Positions 33,447-41,894 of a DNA stretch of 64,000 bases are shown one piece after another. The first letter of the stretch is position 1, and the number at the start of each line of letters is the position of its first letter. Below the pieces are notes generated by a model that was not told the origin of the DNA, made no database searches, and was given only the letters and a program-made list of their open reading frames with translations. Source of the stretch: Flavonifractor sp963557075. GTDB taxonomy: Bacteria; Bacillota; Clostridia; Oscillospirales; Oscillospiraceae. A program made the translations under genes and the position numbers. The stretch lies in NCBI GenBank assembly GCA_963557075.1, contig CAUWDA010000008.1, forward strand, positions 9,888-73,887, written 5' to 3'.

Positions 33447-34043
33447 TTACTTGCCTGCCGCCAGAGCCATGCAGTCCACGCCCAGCCGGGCCAGGATCTG
33501 CCCCAGGCGGCACACCGGCAGACCCATCACATTGTAGTAATCCCCGGAGATCCCCTTGATAAACAGGGCGCCATAGCCCTGGATGCCGTAGGCCCCCGCC
33601 TTGTCCATGGGTTCCCCGGTGGCGATATAGGCCTCGATCTCCTCCGCGGTCAGGGCGCGGAAGGTGACCGCCGTCTCCTCCCACACGCTGTCGCACTGCT
33701 CCCCGTGGAGCACGGTGAGGCCGGTATACACCTGATGGCGGCTGTCAGACAGCAGGGAGAGCATCCGGAAGGCCTCCTCTTTGTCGGCGGGCTTGCCCAG
33801 CACCGCCCCGTCCAGGGCCACCACCGTATCGGCGGCGATGACGACGGCCTCCGGCCCCACCTGAGCGGCCACCGCCCGGGCCTTCTCCTCCGAGATCTGC
33901 CGCACCAGCTCCGCCGGCGGCAGGTCCCGGTCCATGTGTTCTTCAATGTCGGGGACCACGATCCGGAAGTCCGTGAGCCCCATCTGCTCCAGCAGCGCCC
34001 GCCGGCGGGGACTTTTGGAGGCCAGAATGAGTTCCATGTGCAT
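33447..34043 (-). CDS. maf: Maf-family nucleoside triphosphate pyrophosphatase
   Basis: Maf proteins hydrolyse dTTP/UTP or modified nucleotides and have been linked to septum arrest. The 198-residue protein carries LILASKSPRRRALLEQMG, the catalytic VVIAADTVVALDGAVLGKP and KAGAYGIQGYGALFIKGISGDYYNVMGLP. The ATG at 34043 is chosen because AAAGGA lies five bases upstream; ATGs at 34058 and 34037 are alternatives. Its place directly before mreC is a common arrangement. Confidence 0.93.
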   Translation of the reverse strand: MHMELILASKSPRRRALLEQMGLTDFRIVVPDIEEHMDRDLPPAELVRQISEEKARAVAAQVGPEAVVIAADTVVALDGAVLGKPADKEEAFRMLSLLSDSRHQVYTGLTVLHGEQCDSVWEETAVTFRALTAEEIEAYIATGEPMDKAGAYGIQGYGALFIKGISGDYYNVMGLPVCRLGQILARLGVDCMALAAGK

Positions 34044-34063
34044 TTCGTTCCTTTCCATGATAA

Positions 34064-34117
34064 CTTCCCCTCAGTGGGGAAGGTGGCCCGCAGGGCCGGA
34101 TGAGGGGGCGCGGCCGG
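34064..34117. repeat. REP-like intergenic element between maf and dut
   Basis: CTTCCCC-TCAGT-GGGGAAG hairpin followed by GGTGGCCCGCAGGGCCGG and GATGAGGGGG. From memory this string type is repeated between genes in many gut Clostridia. It lies within the operon, so the mRNA carries it. Confidence 0.6.
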
Positions 34118-34567
34118 TCACTGCCCGGTGGACCCGAATCCGCCGGTCCCCCGGTCCGTGTCGTCCAGGGTCTCCACCCGCTCCAGCTCGGGCAGGGCCA
34201 CCGGGGTCACCACCAGCTGGGCCACCCGGTCTCCGGGGTGGATGGCGTAGGGCACGTCGGACAGGTTGGTGAGCCCCACCATGATCTCCCCCCGGTAGTC
34301 GCTGTCAATGACGCCCACGCCGTTGGAGAGGGAGATCCCGTGCTTGACCCCCAGCCCGGACCGGGCAAATATCAGGGCAACGTACTCCGGCCCCGGCAGG
34401 GCGATGGCGATCCCGGTGGGGATCCGCACCAGCTGCCGGGGGGCGATGGTCACCGCTTCGTCGATGCAGGCCGCCAGGTCCATACCGGCGGAGCCCGCCG
34501 TGGCCCGCTGGGGCCAGGGCAGCTCCCGCCCGATTTTGGGGGACACCGCTTTGATCTTCAGTTTCAT
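34118..34567 (-). CDS. dut: dUTP diphosphatase
   Basis: Dut hydrolyses dUTP to dUMP, keeping uracil out of DNA. The 149-residue trimeric-type enzyme shows all five motifs: AGMDLAA, RSGLGVKHG, GVIDSDYRGEI, GDRVAQLVV and the C-terminal RGTGGFGSTG. The ATG at 34567 is nine bases after the upstream gene's stop region; the frame continues upstream only as antisense-like sequence overlapping the U32 gene. It is in the zapA-to-GH13 operon. Confidence 0.96.
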   Translation of the reverse strand: MKLKIKAVSPKIGRELPWPQRATAGSAGMDLAACIDEAVTIAPRQLVRIPTGIAIALPGPEYVALIFARSGLGVKHGISLSNGVGVIDSDYRGEIMVGLTNLSDVPYAIHPGDRVAQLVVTPVALPELERVETLDDTDRGTGGFGSTGQ

Positions 34568-34575
34568 CAGGCAGA

Positions 34576-36660
34576 TCACTCCACATCCCGGTAGTAAAGG
34601 CCCCGGGTGTATTCCCTGGGACTCCAGCTCCCCTGGTCCAGGTAGCGCCGGGCCACCTGCACGCAGGTCTGGGGGTCCTCCGTGGTAAAGAGCAGCCGCT
34701 GGGCCCACAGGCCCAGCCGTCTGTAGTCGGCGGCCTTGTCCGCCAGGAAGAGGGTCTGGGAATTGAGCAGCTCATTGCGGCAGCCGGGGGCTTTCACCAC
34801 CGGGAACCGGGCGCCCTTCCGGTCGGTGAGCTGATTGGCGCCCTCGCAGCCGTGCTGACAGCCGCCGGTGCGGTTTTTGATGATGCAGTTCTCCATGATC
34901 ATCAGGGGCAGCCGCCCATAGGTGATGAGCTCCGTATCCAGGCTCTTGGAGATGTCCCGGATCTGGGGCAGCTTGAGCTCAAAGGACAGGGTGAGGGAGG
35001 ACAGGCCCAGCCGCTTGTACTCCTTTACCGCCTGAGTGTTGTACACCTCCAGGCCGAAGTCGCCCCGCAGGGTAAAGCCCAGGTCCCGGGCCGCCTGGAG
35101 CATCCCCAGGTTGCCCACCAGGGCGTCCTTTACCCCCAGGTCCCGTACCTTTTTCAGGTCCTCCACCATCTGGGGGAACTCCCGGTCCCAGGCGATGCGG
35201 GGCAGGATGACCCCGATGGCGGTGCCCGCCGGGGCGTTGGCCTTCTCCGGGTGGGCGGCCAGCTCCGCCAGGGGGATATACACCATGGCGGGGCCAAGGT
35301 CCAGCAGCTCCTTTGTGACCTGCTCCGCCCTGTGCACCGAGATGGTGAGGGCGGGGGCCTCCTTCCGGTTCTCATACCGGGCGCCGGGGCGGTACTCCCC
35401 GGTGCGCCGCCGGGGCAGCTGCTCCCGCTGCTTCGTCAGGCCGTCCAGGGCCTCCCGCCGCAGGGCGTTGAGGGTGGCCAGGGGGAGGGACAGCCCCTCC
35501 TCCACCAGCACCCGCATCCGGTCCGCCCGGTAGGGGGTGCCGCCGGTGCGGGAGAGCTGCTTTTCCACCGCTTCGCTGGTCAGGGGCCGGGTGCGGGCCT
35601 CCTCAGGCACCGAGCCCTCCGCCGTGGCCACCCGGCCCTCCTCGTCCTGCACCCCCACCCGGGCGGGTTCGCCGGGGCGGAGCATGGCGTAGAAGGTAAT
35701 TGGCACCCGCTGGGCCTCGCCGCTCTGATAGGTGTTGCGGGCCATGGCAAAGAGCTCCTTGGGCTCCCGGGTCTCCTCCCGCACGCCGAACATGTGGTTT
35801 CCCGGCTGGTCCAGATAGTAGCCCTGGGTAAAGCCCTGGCGGGAGAAGGCGGCCTGGAGCTGTTCCATCTCCTCCGCCGTAGGCTCCCGGTCCTCGTGGA
35901 TGGCCCGGGAAAAGATGCCGGTGACCACCGCCACATACTCGGGCCGCTTCATCCGGCCCTCCAGCTTGACGCAGGCCACCCCCATCTTCCGCAGCTCCCG
36001 CAGGTGGCCCGCCAGGGACAGATCCTTGAGGGAGAGGGGGTAGGAATCCGCCCTGCCCTCCCAGCCGTATTTCAGGCGGCAGGGCTGGGCGCACAGGCCC
36101 CGGTTGCCCGACCGCCCGCCGATGACGGAGGAGAGGAAGCACTGGCCCGAGTAGCACATGCACAGGGCCCCGTGGGCAAAGACCTCGATCTCGATGGGGG
36201 AATTCTGGCAGATATATTCGATCTGGTCCCGGGACAGCTCCCGGGAGAGCACCGCCCGGGTCATGCCCAGGTCGGCCGCCATTTTGACGCCGTCCAGGTT
36301 GTGGACGGTCATCTGGGTGGAGGCGTGGACGGGCAGATCGGGGGCCACCTGGCGCACCATCCGCAGCACGCCCATGTCCTGCACCAGCACCGCGTCGGCC
36401 CCCAGGCTGCTGGCCTCGGCGGCGAACTCCGCCGCCCGGGGCAGCTCCCGGTCGGTGAGCAGGGTGTTCAGGGTAAGATACACCTTGGCGCCCCGCACAT
36501 GGCAATAAGAAACCGCCGCCGCAAATTCCTCCCGGGAGAAATTCTTCGCGTTGCGGCGGGCATTAAAATCTCCGTATCCCAAATAGACGGCGTCCGCGCC
36601 GTTCTGTACAGCCGCCGCCACGGCCTCCATGGACCCGGCGGGGGCAAGCAGTTCCAACAT
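34576..36660 (-). CDS. U32-family peptidase / RlhA-like RNA hydroxylation protein, long form
   Basis: U32 proteins of this class act in prephenate-dependent C5 hydroxylation of rRNA (RlhA) or tRNA (TrhP); the peptidase name is historical. The 694-residue protein has an N-terminal barrel beginning LELLAPAGSMEAVAAAVQNGADAVYLG (key segment LLAPAGS) and the cysteine cluster seen in CMCYSGQCFLSS and RGLCAQPCRLKYGW. A middle DUF3656-like region follows, then a second barrel-like part with NRTGGCQHGCEG. It lies 53 bases after zapA and is probably cotranscribed with dut. Confidence 0.88.
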   Translation of the reverse strand: MLELLAPAGSMEAVAAAVQNGADAVYLGYGDFNARRNAKNFSREEFAAAVSYCHVRGAKVYLTLNTLLTDRELPRAAEFAAEASSLGADAVLVQDMGVLRMVRQVAPDLPVHASTQMTVHNLDGVKMAADLGMTRAVLSRELSRDQIEYICQNSPIEIEVFAHGALCMCYSGQCFLSSVIGGRSGNRGLCAQPCRLKYGWEGRADSYPLSLKDLSLAGHLRELRKMGVACVKLEGRMKRPEYVAVVTGIFSRAIHEDREPTAEEMEQLQAAFSRQGFTQGYYLDQPGNHMFGVREETREPKELFAMARNTYQSGEAQRVPITFYAMLRPGEPARVGVQDEEGRVATAEGSVPEEARTRPLTSEAVEKQLSRTGGTPYRADRMRVLVEEGLSLPLATLNALRREALDGLTKQREQLPRRRTGEYRPGARYENRKEAPALTISVHRAEQVTKELLDLGPAMVYIPLAELAAHPEKANAPAGTAIGVILPRIAWDREFPQMVEDLKKVRDLGVKDALVGNLGMLQAARDLGFTLRGDFGLEVYNTQAVKEYKRLGLSSLTLSFELKLPQIRDISKSLDTELITYGRLPLMIMENCIIKNRTGGCQHGCEGANQLTDRKGARFPVVKAPGCRNELLNSQTLFLADKAADYRRLGLWAQRLLFTTEDPQTCVQVARRYLDQGSWSPREYTRGLYYRDVE

Positions 36661-36713
36661 ACGATCCCTCCCGGAACAGGGGGGGCATAGCGCCCCCCGT
36701 TTCCGTTATCTCT

Positions 36714-37028
36714 TTACTTCTTGTTTTGCAGACGGAAGATCTCCCGCTTGGCTTCGGACAGCTCCAGCTTCATTTTGGTGGCCTCCTCCAGGTACTCCTT
36801 CAGCTGGCGGCGCAGATTTTCCGCCGCCTCCTGCTCCTTGAAGTACTCGTCGGCAATGTTGACCGCCGCCAGAACAGCCCCGTCCACCAGGGAGACCCGG
36901 GCGCTCTCCATGATCTCCCGCACCTTCTCGTCCACGTGGGCTGCCACCTTCTCGGTATAGCCGGCGTCCTCGGTGCCCACCAGGGTGTACTCCTGCCCGG
37001 CAATGGTAACGGCGACGCGGTTTTTCAT
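36714..37028 (-). CDS. zapA: Cell division protein ZapA
   Basis: ZapA binds and bundles FtsZ at midcell. The 104-residue protein starts KNRVAVTIAGQEYTLVGTED, the expected FtsZ-binding head, and continues as a long helix ending in a coiled coil (AAENLRRQLKEYLEEATKMK). AGGAGGGG precedes the ATG. It is the first gene of the minus-strand run leading to the mre genes and has a promoter at 37061-37089. Confidence 0.93.
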   Translation of the reverse strand: MKNRVAVTIAGQEYTLVGTEDAGYTEKVAAHVDEKVREIMESARVSLVDGAVLAAVNIADEYFKEQEAAENLRRQLKEYLEEATKMKLELSEAKREIFRLQNKK

Positions 37029-37060
37029 GCAAACCCCTCCTGACCATAGTAATTTATAGT

Positions 37061-37089
37061 ATTATACCATATCCAGCTCCGGAAGAAAA
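37061..37089 (-). promoter_or_regulatory. Promoter ahead of zapA
   Basis: Minus strand: consensus -10 TATAAT (37066-37061), 17-base spacer, weak -35 TTTTCT (37089-37084). It may drive the whole zapA-to-GH13 run, since no strong terminator is visible before 26488. Confidence 0.6.
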
Positions 37090-37121
37090 TTAAATTCTTC
37101 ATGAATTTTCGGGGAGACGCA

Positions 37122-37151
37122 AAGAGCCCGCCGCAGGTGCGGCGGGCTCTT
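37122..37151. terminator. Terminator-like hairpin downstream of the exported protein gene
   Basis: AAGAGCCCGCCGC-AGGT-GCGGCGGGCTCTT, perfect 13-bp arms. It separates the exported-protein gene from zapA; TTTGC follows on the minus strand. Confidence 0.8.
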
Positions 37152-37197
37152 GATGGTCAGTAAGGCTGTATGGCGGTCCAGCAGGTCAGTAGGGCAG

Positions 37198-37656
37198 TCA
37201 GCTGATCACCTCGTAGTCATTCAGCGACAGCTTGACCGCAACGGACTCCGCCTGCCCGGGCTGCTTCGCGTACAGCTTGTACCGGAACTGCTGCCGGTCC
37301 GGCAGACGGAAGGTGGCCTTTTCATTGAGCTCCAGCGTCCGCTGGGCATAGGGGGCGAAGTCCCCGTTCTTCTCCGCCCGGGCCAGCACGAAGGTCACTG
37401 GCTCCGCGCCGTCCTCCCCATCGACCCGCTTGATCCACAGTCCGTCCGGGAAGCCGCCGGTGGCCCTTCTCCCGCTGAAATCCGACACCAGGGCCATCTC
37501 CTCGCCGGGCTGGAAATCGGCGGAGACCGTCTCACTGATGTACCGGCCTTTCTCCCGCACAGCGTTGAACGCCAGCGCGCCCACGGCCACCACGGCCAGC
37601 AGCAGGAGCGCCCCGGCTCTGCGGCCCAGTCTGCGTGAAGTCTGTTTTCCTTCCAT
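37198..37656 (-). CDS. Exported/membrane-anchored protein of unknown function
   Basis: The 152-residue protein has a basic N-terminus, one hydrophobic segment (AGALLLLAVVAVGALAFNAV) and an extracytoplasmic part of about 120 residues rich in beta-type sequence (GRYISETVSADFQPGEEMAL, FTFVLARA-like strands and LSLNDYEVIS at the end). No recognised domain. The start is the ATG at 37656, nine bases after AGAAAGG. It has its own promoter (37737-37765) and lies just downstream of the shared-ectodomain pair; a functional link is possible but unproven. Confidence 0.7.
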   Translation of the reverse strand: MEGKQTSRRLGRRAGALLLLAVVAVGALAFNAVREKGRYISETVSADFQPGEEMALVSDFSGRRATGGFPDGLWIKRVDGEDGAEPVTFVLARAEKNGDFAPYAQRTLELNEKATFRLPDRQQFRYKLYAKQPGQAESVAVKLSLNDYEVIS

Positions 37657-37736
37657 GCGACTCATCCTTTCTCTCTGCCGGTCAGGCAGGCCGTTTTTTC
37701 CTTCCGACAAGGGCAGTCACCCGCCCCGTTTATGGT

Positions 37737-37765
37737 ATTATATCACAAATATTCCCGCAATTGAA
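37737..37765 (-). promoter_or_regulatory. Promoter of the exported protein gene
   Basis: Minus strand: -35 TTCAAT (37765-37760), 17-base spacer, consensus -10 TATAAT (37742-37737). AT-rich surroundings. Confidence 0.68.
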
Positions 37766-37809
37766 GTTATATTTTTATTTTTTATGTCATCCATTTCGTG
37801 GCGATGGTG

Positions 37810-38661
37810 TCACCGCTTAAAGTTTACTGCGGAGATCTGGATATCCATGGTTCCGCCCGCGCTGCCGGTGCTGATATCCACGCCAAAGTGGGCCACTTCC
37901 TTCCTGCTGCTCTCCAGCACCTCAAAGGTGCGGGTGACTGTGGCCCCGGCGGGGACCTGTGTACTGAGCATATCCTGCCTGTCCTGCTCCCAGTGTCCGG
38001 CCCGAAACAGCAGCGGTCTGACTCCGTTGTTGGTCACGGTGATGCTGAGATAGCGGGCGTTATCTACGCTGATAAAGCCCAGATCCCGCTCGAAATTGCT
38101 GCCCGAGCGATACTCGGTGTCCTCCAGCAGGTGGACACCCAGCTCCTGCTCCACAGGCTCCACCTCGACGAAGGGGCCCACCTGCTCCCCCGCCCGGTCC
38201 AGCGGCAGCTTGTCCAGCTCTTGACCTGTCCCGCCGATAATGATCACCGAACCCACCGGATCTTTCCTATCTTTCAGCAGCAAACCGCCACCCCAGATCC
38301 CCAGGGCCAGCATCCCCGCGGCCCCCAGCGCCAGTGCCGCCCGCAGGGCGGGCCGCCTTCGTTTGGGTCTCTGCTCTAATTCCGTCGCTTCCGGCTGGTC
38401 CGCCGTCCCGTCGAACGGTCCTGTCTCCTCCGCCGCTTTCCCCTGCGCCGGTTGCGTTTCCGGCCTGGAACCGTACACCAACTCGTCCAGCGACACCTGG
38501 TACAGCTTGCCCATCTGGATCAGGTTATCCAGCGTGGGCATCCCAATGCCGGTCTCCCAGCGGGAAATGGCCTGCCGGGACACATTCAGCCGCTCCGCCG
38601 CTTCCGCCTGGGAGAGTCCCCTGGCCCTCCGGGCCTGGGCCAGTCTTTCTGTCAGTTCCAT
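37810..38661 (-). CDS. Membrane-anchored XRE-family regulator with extracytoplasmic domain
   Basis: The 283-residue protein has an N-terminal XRE helix-turn-helix (LAQARRARGLSQAEAAERLN, then VSRQAISRWETGIGMPTLDN), a charged linker, one membrane helix (about 104-128: ALRAALALGAAGMLALGIWG) and a C-terminal ectodomain of about 150 residues. That ectodomain is clearly homologous to the C-terminus of the secreted protein encoded at 38837-39616: both share VGPF-EVEPV, RYLSITVTNNG-type and VPAGATVTRTFEV stretches. It is built to connect an outside signal to DNA binding. The ATG at 38661 is preferred (GAGG eight bases upstream) over GTG at 38670. Its targets and ligand are unknown. Confidence 0.88.
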   Translation of the reverse strand: MELTERLAQARRARGLSQAEAAERLNVSRQAISRWETGIGMPTLDNLIQMGKLYQVSLDELVYGSRPETQPAQGKAAEETGPFDGTADQPEATELEQRPKRRRPALRAALALGAAGMLALGIWGGGLLLKDRKDPVGSVIIIGGTGQELDKLPLDRAGEQVGPFVEVEPVEQELGVHLLEDTEYRSGSNFERDLGFISVDNARYLSITVTNNGVRPLLFRAGHWEQDRQDMLSTQVPAGATVTRTFEVLESSRKEVAHFGVDISTGSAGGTMDIQISAVNFKR

Positions 38662-38836
38662 GTTCCTCACCTCAACCGCACCCGGCGTTTCTTCCTCCCG
38701 CTGTCAGCAAAAAACGTGCCGTTTTTCTTTTATTTTACTCTTTTTCCGTTCGCCCCGCAACTCTGCCGCATGCGATAAGACCCGCAGTCGGAATGGTTCC
38801 TTCCGCCCACGGGCCAAACCGCAAGATACTATGGCT

Positions 38837-39616
38837 TTATTTCCCAAACTGCACCGCAGAGATGTCGATATCCACCGTTCCGCCCTCAGGGCTGGCAGTG
38901 CAGATATCCACGGCAAAGGTGGGGAAGATCCCCGCGCCATTCTCCTCCACCTCAAAGGTGCGGGTGACCGTGGCCCCGGCGGGGATCTTCGTGTCCAGCA
39001 GATCCCGCCCAGCGGCATGCCGGTGCCCGGCTCTGAACATCAGAGGTTTGCCGCCGTTGTTGGTCACGGTGACGCTGAGGTAGCGGCCATTCATGCCTAT
39101 AAACTCCATGTCCCAGTCAAAATCGGACTCCGCGCGATAGTGGGCGTTCTTCAGCGAAGTCGCGGTCTCACCCGTCGGCTGCCCCACAGGCTCCACCTCG
39201 GTAAAGGGACCCACCTTCTCCCCCACCCGATTCAGCGGCACCTTATCCCAGTTCTGCTCCAGTCCGCCGACAATGATGGTATAGTCGTTTGTACCGCTCC
39301 GGCCCAGTACGACGGTATTGTTCTCTCCGTCCCAGGTGATGGGTACGTCCAGCAGCTCGGCGATGGTCCGCAGGGGCAGATAGGTGGTGCCGCCCCCCGC
39401 CGCATCGGTATACAGCAGGCTGGAGGGGACAGACTGCCCGCTCTCCGTCTTTACACTGTCGCCCGCCGCAAAGACGGCTTTCCGGTTGAGCTGAAGTCCC
39501 ACGGGGCTGAACTGCACCAGGCCGGAGGCGGCCAGGGCGGTAGTGACGCAGCCTGTCACCAAAACTGTGGCCAGGACGCCGCTTAAAAAGGAAATGACAG
39601 GACGCTTCTGTTTCAT
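38837..39616 (-). CDS. Secreted protein: copper-amine-oxidase-N-like domain plus ectodomain shared with the XRE regulator
   Basis: The 259-residue protein has a signal peptide (ISFLSGVLATVLVTGCVTTALAA region), then a copper-amine-oxidase N-terminal-like domain (LLYTDAAGGGTTYLPLRTIAELLDVP, then ITWDGENNTVVLGRSG), a fold used by Firmicutes as a wall-associated module. Residues 110-259 match the ectodomain of the neighbouring regulator, including VPLNRVGEKVGPFTEVEPV and RYLSVTVTNNGGKPLMFRAGH and IPAGATVTRTFEV. The ATG follows AGGAGGG. It is encoded upstream of the regulator on the same strand, 175 bases apart. It may be the regulator's partner, decoy or ligand carrier. Confidence 0.85.
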   Translation of the reverse strand: MKQKRPVISFLSGVLATVLVTGCVTTALAASGLVQFSPVGLQLNRKAVFAAGDSVKTESGQSVPSSLLYTDAAGGGTTYLPLRTIAELLDVPITWDGENNTVVLGRSGTNDYTIIVGGLEQNWDKVPLNRVGEKVGPFTEVEPVGQPTGETATSLKNAHYRAESDFDWDMEFIGMNGRYLSVTVTNNGGKPLMFRAGHRHAAGRDLLDTKIPAGATVTRTFEVEENGAGIFPTFAVDICTASPEGGTVDIDISAVQFGK

Positions 39617-39739
39617 AAAGATACCCTCCTAACAGTTCATTTGCTTGCCTGCACTTACAGCGCGGCTTCCCCGGGTCCCTCGCCGCGCCACCATCGTAGT
39701 GTATGGGGGCGTTTTTGTAAACCACCTTTCGCTTGCACA

Positions 39740-39762
39740 GGGGGCAACGGAGCGTTGCCCCC
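39740..39762. repeat. GC-rich palindrome upstream of the secreted protein gene
   Basis: GGGGGCAACG-GAG-CGTTGCCCCC, perfect 10-bp stem, followed on the plus strand by CGGTTTTT. Terminator-like on the plus strand, though no plus-strand gene precedes it; possibly a repeat element. Confidence 0.55.
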
Positions 39763-39824
39763 CGGTTTTTACCGCATATTCGGGTGCTCGGCCCCCCGCA
39801 GCGCCGGAAATCTTTGCTGCGGGA

Positions 39825-39854
39825 TTGTGCCCCGCCCCCGGAATGTGGTATGAT
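39825..39854 (+). promoter_or_regulatory. Promoter of the dnaD-dnaC-like pair
   Basis: -35 TTGTGC (39825-39830), 18-base spacer, -10 TATGAT (39849-39854), 33 bases ahead of the start. Confidence 0.55.
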
Positions 39855-39887
39855 ATCAGGTACGAGAACACAAAGAGGGGGATGCCT

Positions 39888-40886
39888 ATGCCGGAGCTGC
39901 TGCTGCCGGGCAACATCATATCCATGGACGCCCGGGCGGCCGACCGGCTCACCGCCTGCGGCAACGGGGACGCCGCCCTGCTCTACCTGTGGCTGCTCCG
40001 CCACGGGGGGGAGCTGGACCCCGCCCAGGCCCGGAAGGGCCTGAAATGGGACGGCCAGCGGCTGGAGGACGCCGCCGCCGCCCTAGTGAACCTGGGCCTG
40101 TCCGACGGCAGGGCCAAACCGGAGCCCGCCCCCATCCCCGCCCCCCAGGGGCCGCCGGACTACACCGCCGCCGACATCACCCGGGAGATCGAGGACAGCA
40201 CCTCCACCTTCCCCGGCCTGGTGAACGAGGTCCAGCGGCGGCTGGGCAAGGTACTGTCCACCGCCGACCTGAAAAGCCTGTACACCCTGTACGACTACCT
40301 GGCCCTCCCCGCCGAGGTGATCTGCCTGCTGGTGAGCTGGTGCGTGGAGGAGTTTGAGCGGAAATACGGCGCGGGCCAGAAGCCCCGGATGTCCCAGGTG
40401 CTCAAGGAAGGCTTCGCCTGGAAGCGGCTGGGGGTGGACACCGCCCAGGCCGCCGACGCCCATCTGAAACGCAAGAGCCTCTACCGCACCCGGGAGGGAG
40501 CCATTCTCCAGCTGCTGGGCCTCAAACCCCGGCCCCTGGTGGAGAAGGAGAAGCGGAAGGTGGCCGCCTGGACCGACATGGGCTTCCCCGATGACGTGCT
40601 GCGCCTGGCCTACGAAAAAACGGTCTACAAAAAGCAGCAGATGGACTGGGATTACATGAACGGCATCCTGACCGGATGGCACAAGAAGAACCTGCACACC
40701 CTGGCGGAGATCGAGGCGGGGGACAAGCCCGCCCGCTCCCCCCGGGCCGACGCCCCCGCCGGAGGCAGACCCGCCATGCAGGACCACCCCGCCGCCCCCG
40801 GCGAGGTGGACCGCCGGGTACGGGAGGACCTGGAGCGGATGCGGGAGTTCCTGCGGCAGGAGAAAGAACGGGACAAGGAGGGTTGA
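39888..40886 (+). CDS. DnaD-like replication initiation/primosome protein
   Basis: DnaD-type proteins remodel DNA at origins and restart forks and recruit the helicase loader. The 332-residue protein has an N-terminal winged-helix-like region and two DnaD/DnaB-II-type repeats: LGKVLSTADLKSLYTLYDYLALPAEVICLL (first part diagnostic) and the C-terminal VAAWTDMGFPDDVLRLAYEK followed by MDWDYMNGILTGWHKKNLHT, the YxxxIxxxW-type signature. The ATG at 39888 is favoured, seven bases after GAGGGG. The stop is three bases before the helicase-loader gene, so the two are coupled. Confidence 0.85.
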   Translation: MPELLLPGNIISMDARAADRLTACGNGDAALLYLWLLRHGGELDPAQARKGLKWDGQRLEDAAAALVNLGLSDGRAKPEPAPIPAPQGPPDYTAADITREIEDSTSTFPGLVNEVQRRLGKVLSTADLKSLYTLYDYLALPAEVICLLVSWCVEEFERKYGAGQKPRMSQVLKEGFAWKRLGVDTAQAADAHLKRKSLYRTREGAILQLLGLKPRPLVEKEKRKVAAWTDMGFPDDVLRLAYEKTVYKKQQMDWDYMNGILTGWHKKNLHTLAEIEAGDKPARSPRADAPAGGRPAMQDHPAAPGEVDRRVREDLERMREFLRQEKERDKEG

Positions 40887-40889
40887 CCC

Positions 40890-41894
40890 ATGGGATATGA
40901 AGCCAGCGTGCTCCGCCGGGCCGCCAAGCGGCTGGAGGGGGAGCGCCGCCGCCGGGAGGAGGCCCAGGCCCGCCGCCAGGCGGAGATCTACGCCCAGCTG
41001 CCCCGGGTGGCGGAGATCGACCGGGAGCTGAAGCAAACGGTGTACCAGATCATCGCCTCCTCCCTGCGAGAGGGCCGGGACCCGGCCCCCTCCATCCAAG
41101 TCATCAAGGACCACAACCTCTCCCTCCAGGCCGAGCGCACCCACCTGCTGCTCCAGAACGGCTGGGGGGCCGACGCCCTGGACGACCAGCCCGCCTGTCC
41201 CCGGTGCAACGACACCGGCTGGGTGGGGGCCGAGATGTGCGTGTGCCTGAAAAAGCTGTGCGGCGAGGAGCAGATCCGCGAGCTCTCCAAGCTGCTGGAC
41301 CTGGGGGAGCAGTCCTTCGAGACCTTCTCCATGGAGTATTACTCCCCCCTGCCCTGGCCGGGGGAGGCCCTCTCCCCCCGGGAGAACATGGAGTTCATCT
41401 TCGACCTGTGCTCCAGCTACGCCCGGAAGTTTGGGCGCTTCAAGCTGCGCAACCTCTTCCTCTCCGGTGCGCCGGGGCTGGGCAAGACCTTCCTGTCCGC
41501 CTGCATCGCCCGCACCGTGTCGGAAAACGGCTTCTCCGTGGTATACGACACGGCGGTCAACGTCTTTGCCCGGTTTGAGGAGCAGAAATTTGCCCGGGAC
41601 AAGCTGGACGCCGACGAGGCCAGGGACGAGACCCGCCGGTACCTGGGCTGCGACCTGCTGATCCTGGACGACCTGGGCAGCGAGCTCACCACCCCCTTCG
41701 TCCAGTCCGCCCTGTACACCCTCATCAACGCCCGGCTGATGGCGGGCAAGCAGACGGTGATCTCCTCCAACCTGACCATGACCCAGGTGCGCCAGCGCTA
41801 CACCCCCCAGATCTCCTCCCGGCTGGAGGGGGAGTACCGGGTGCTCCCCTTCTACGGCGAGGATATCCGGCTGTTGCGAAAGCAGACCCTGTAA
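40890..41894 (+). CDS. DnaC/DnaI-like replicative helicase loader ATPase
   Basis: This AAA+ protein loads the replicative helicase. The 334-residue protein has an N-terminal coiled region, a zinc-binding segment (PACPRCNDTGWVGAEMCVC), and the AAA core with Walker A SGAPGLGKTFLS, Walker B LLILDDLGSE and an arginine-finger region SSRLEGEYRVLPFYGEDIR. It follows the dnaD-like gene after three bases, the usual Clostridia arrangement. Its stop codon TAA sits inside a 12-base direct repeat that flanks a MITE-like insertion, so its original terminator is now about 180 bases away. Confidence 0.93.
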   Translation: MGYEASVLRRAAKRLEGERRRREEAQARRQAEIYAQLPRVAEIDRELKQTVYQIIASSLREGRDPAPSIQVIKDHNLSLQAERTHLLLQNGWGADALDDQPACPRCNDTGWVGAEMCVCLKKLCGEEQIRELSKLLDLGEQSFETFSMEYYSPLPWPGEALSPRENMEFIFDLCSSYARKFGRFKLRNLFLSGAPGLGKTFLSACIARTVSENGFSVVYDTAVNVFARFEEQKFARDKLDADEARDETRRYLGCDLLILDDLGSELTTPFVQSALYTLINARLMAGKQTVISSNLTMTQVRQRYTPQISSRLEGEYRVLPFYGEDIRLLRKQTL

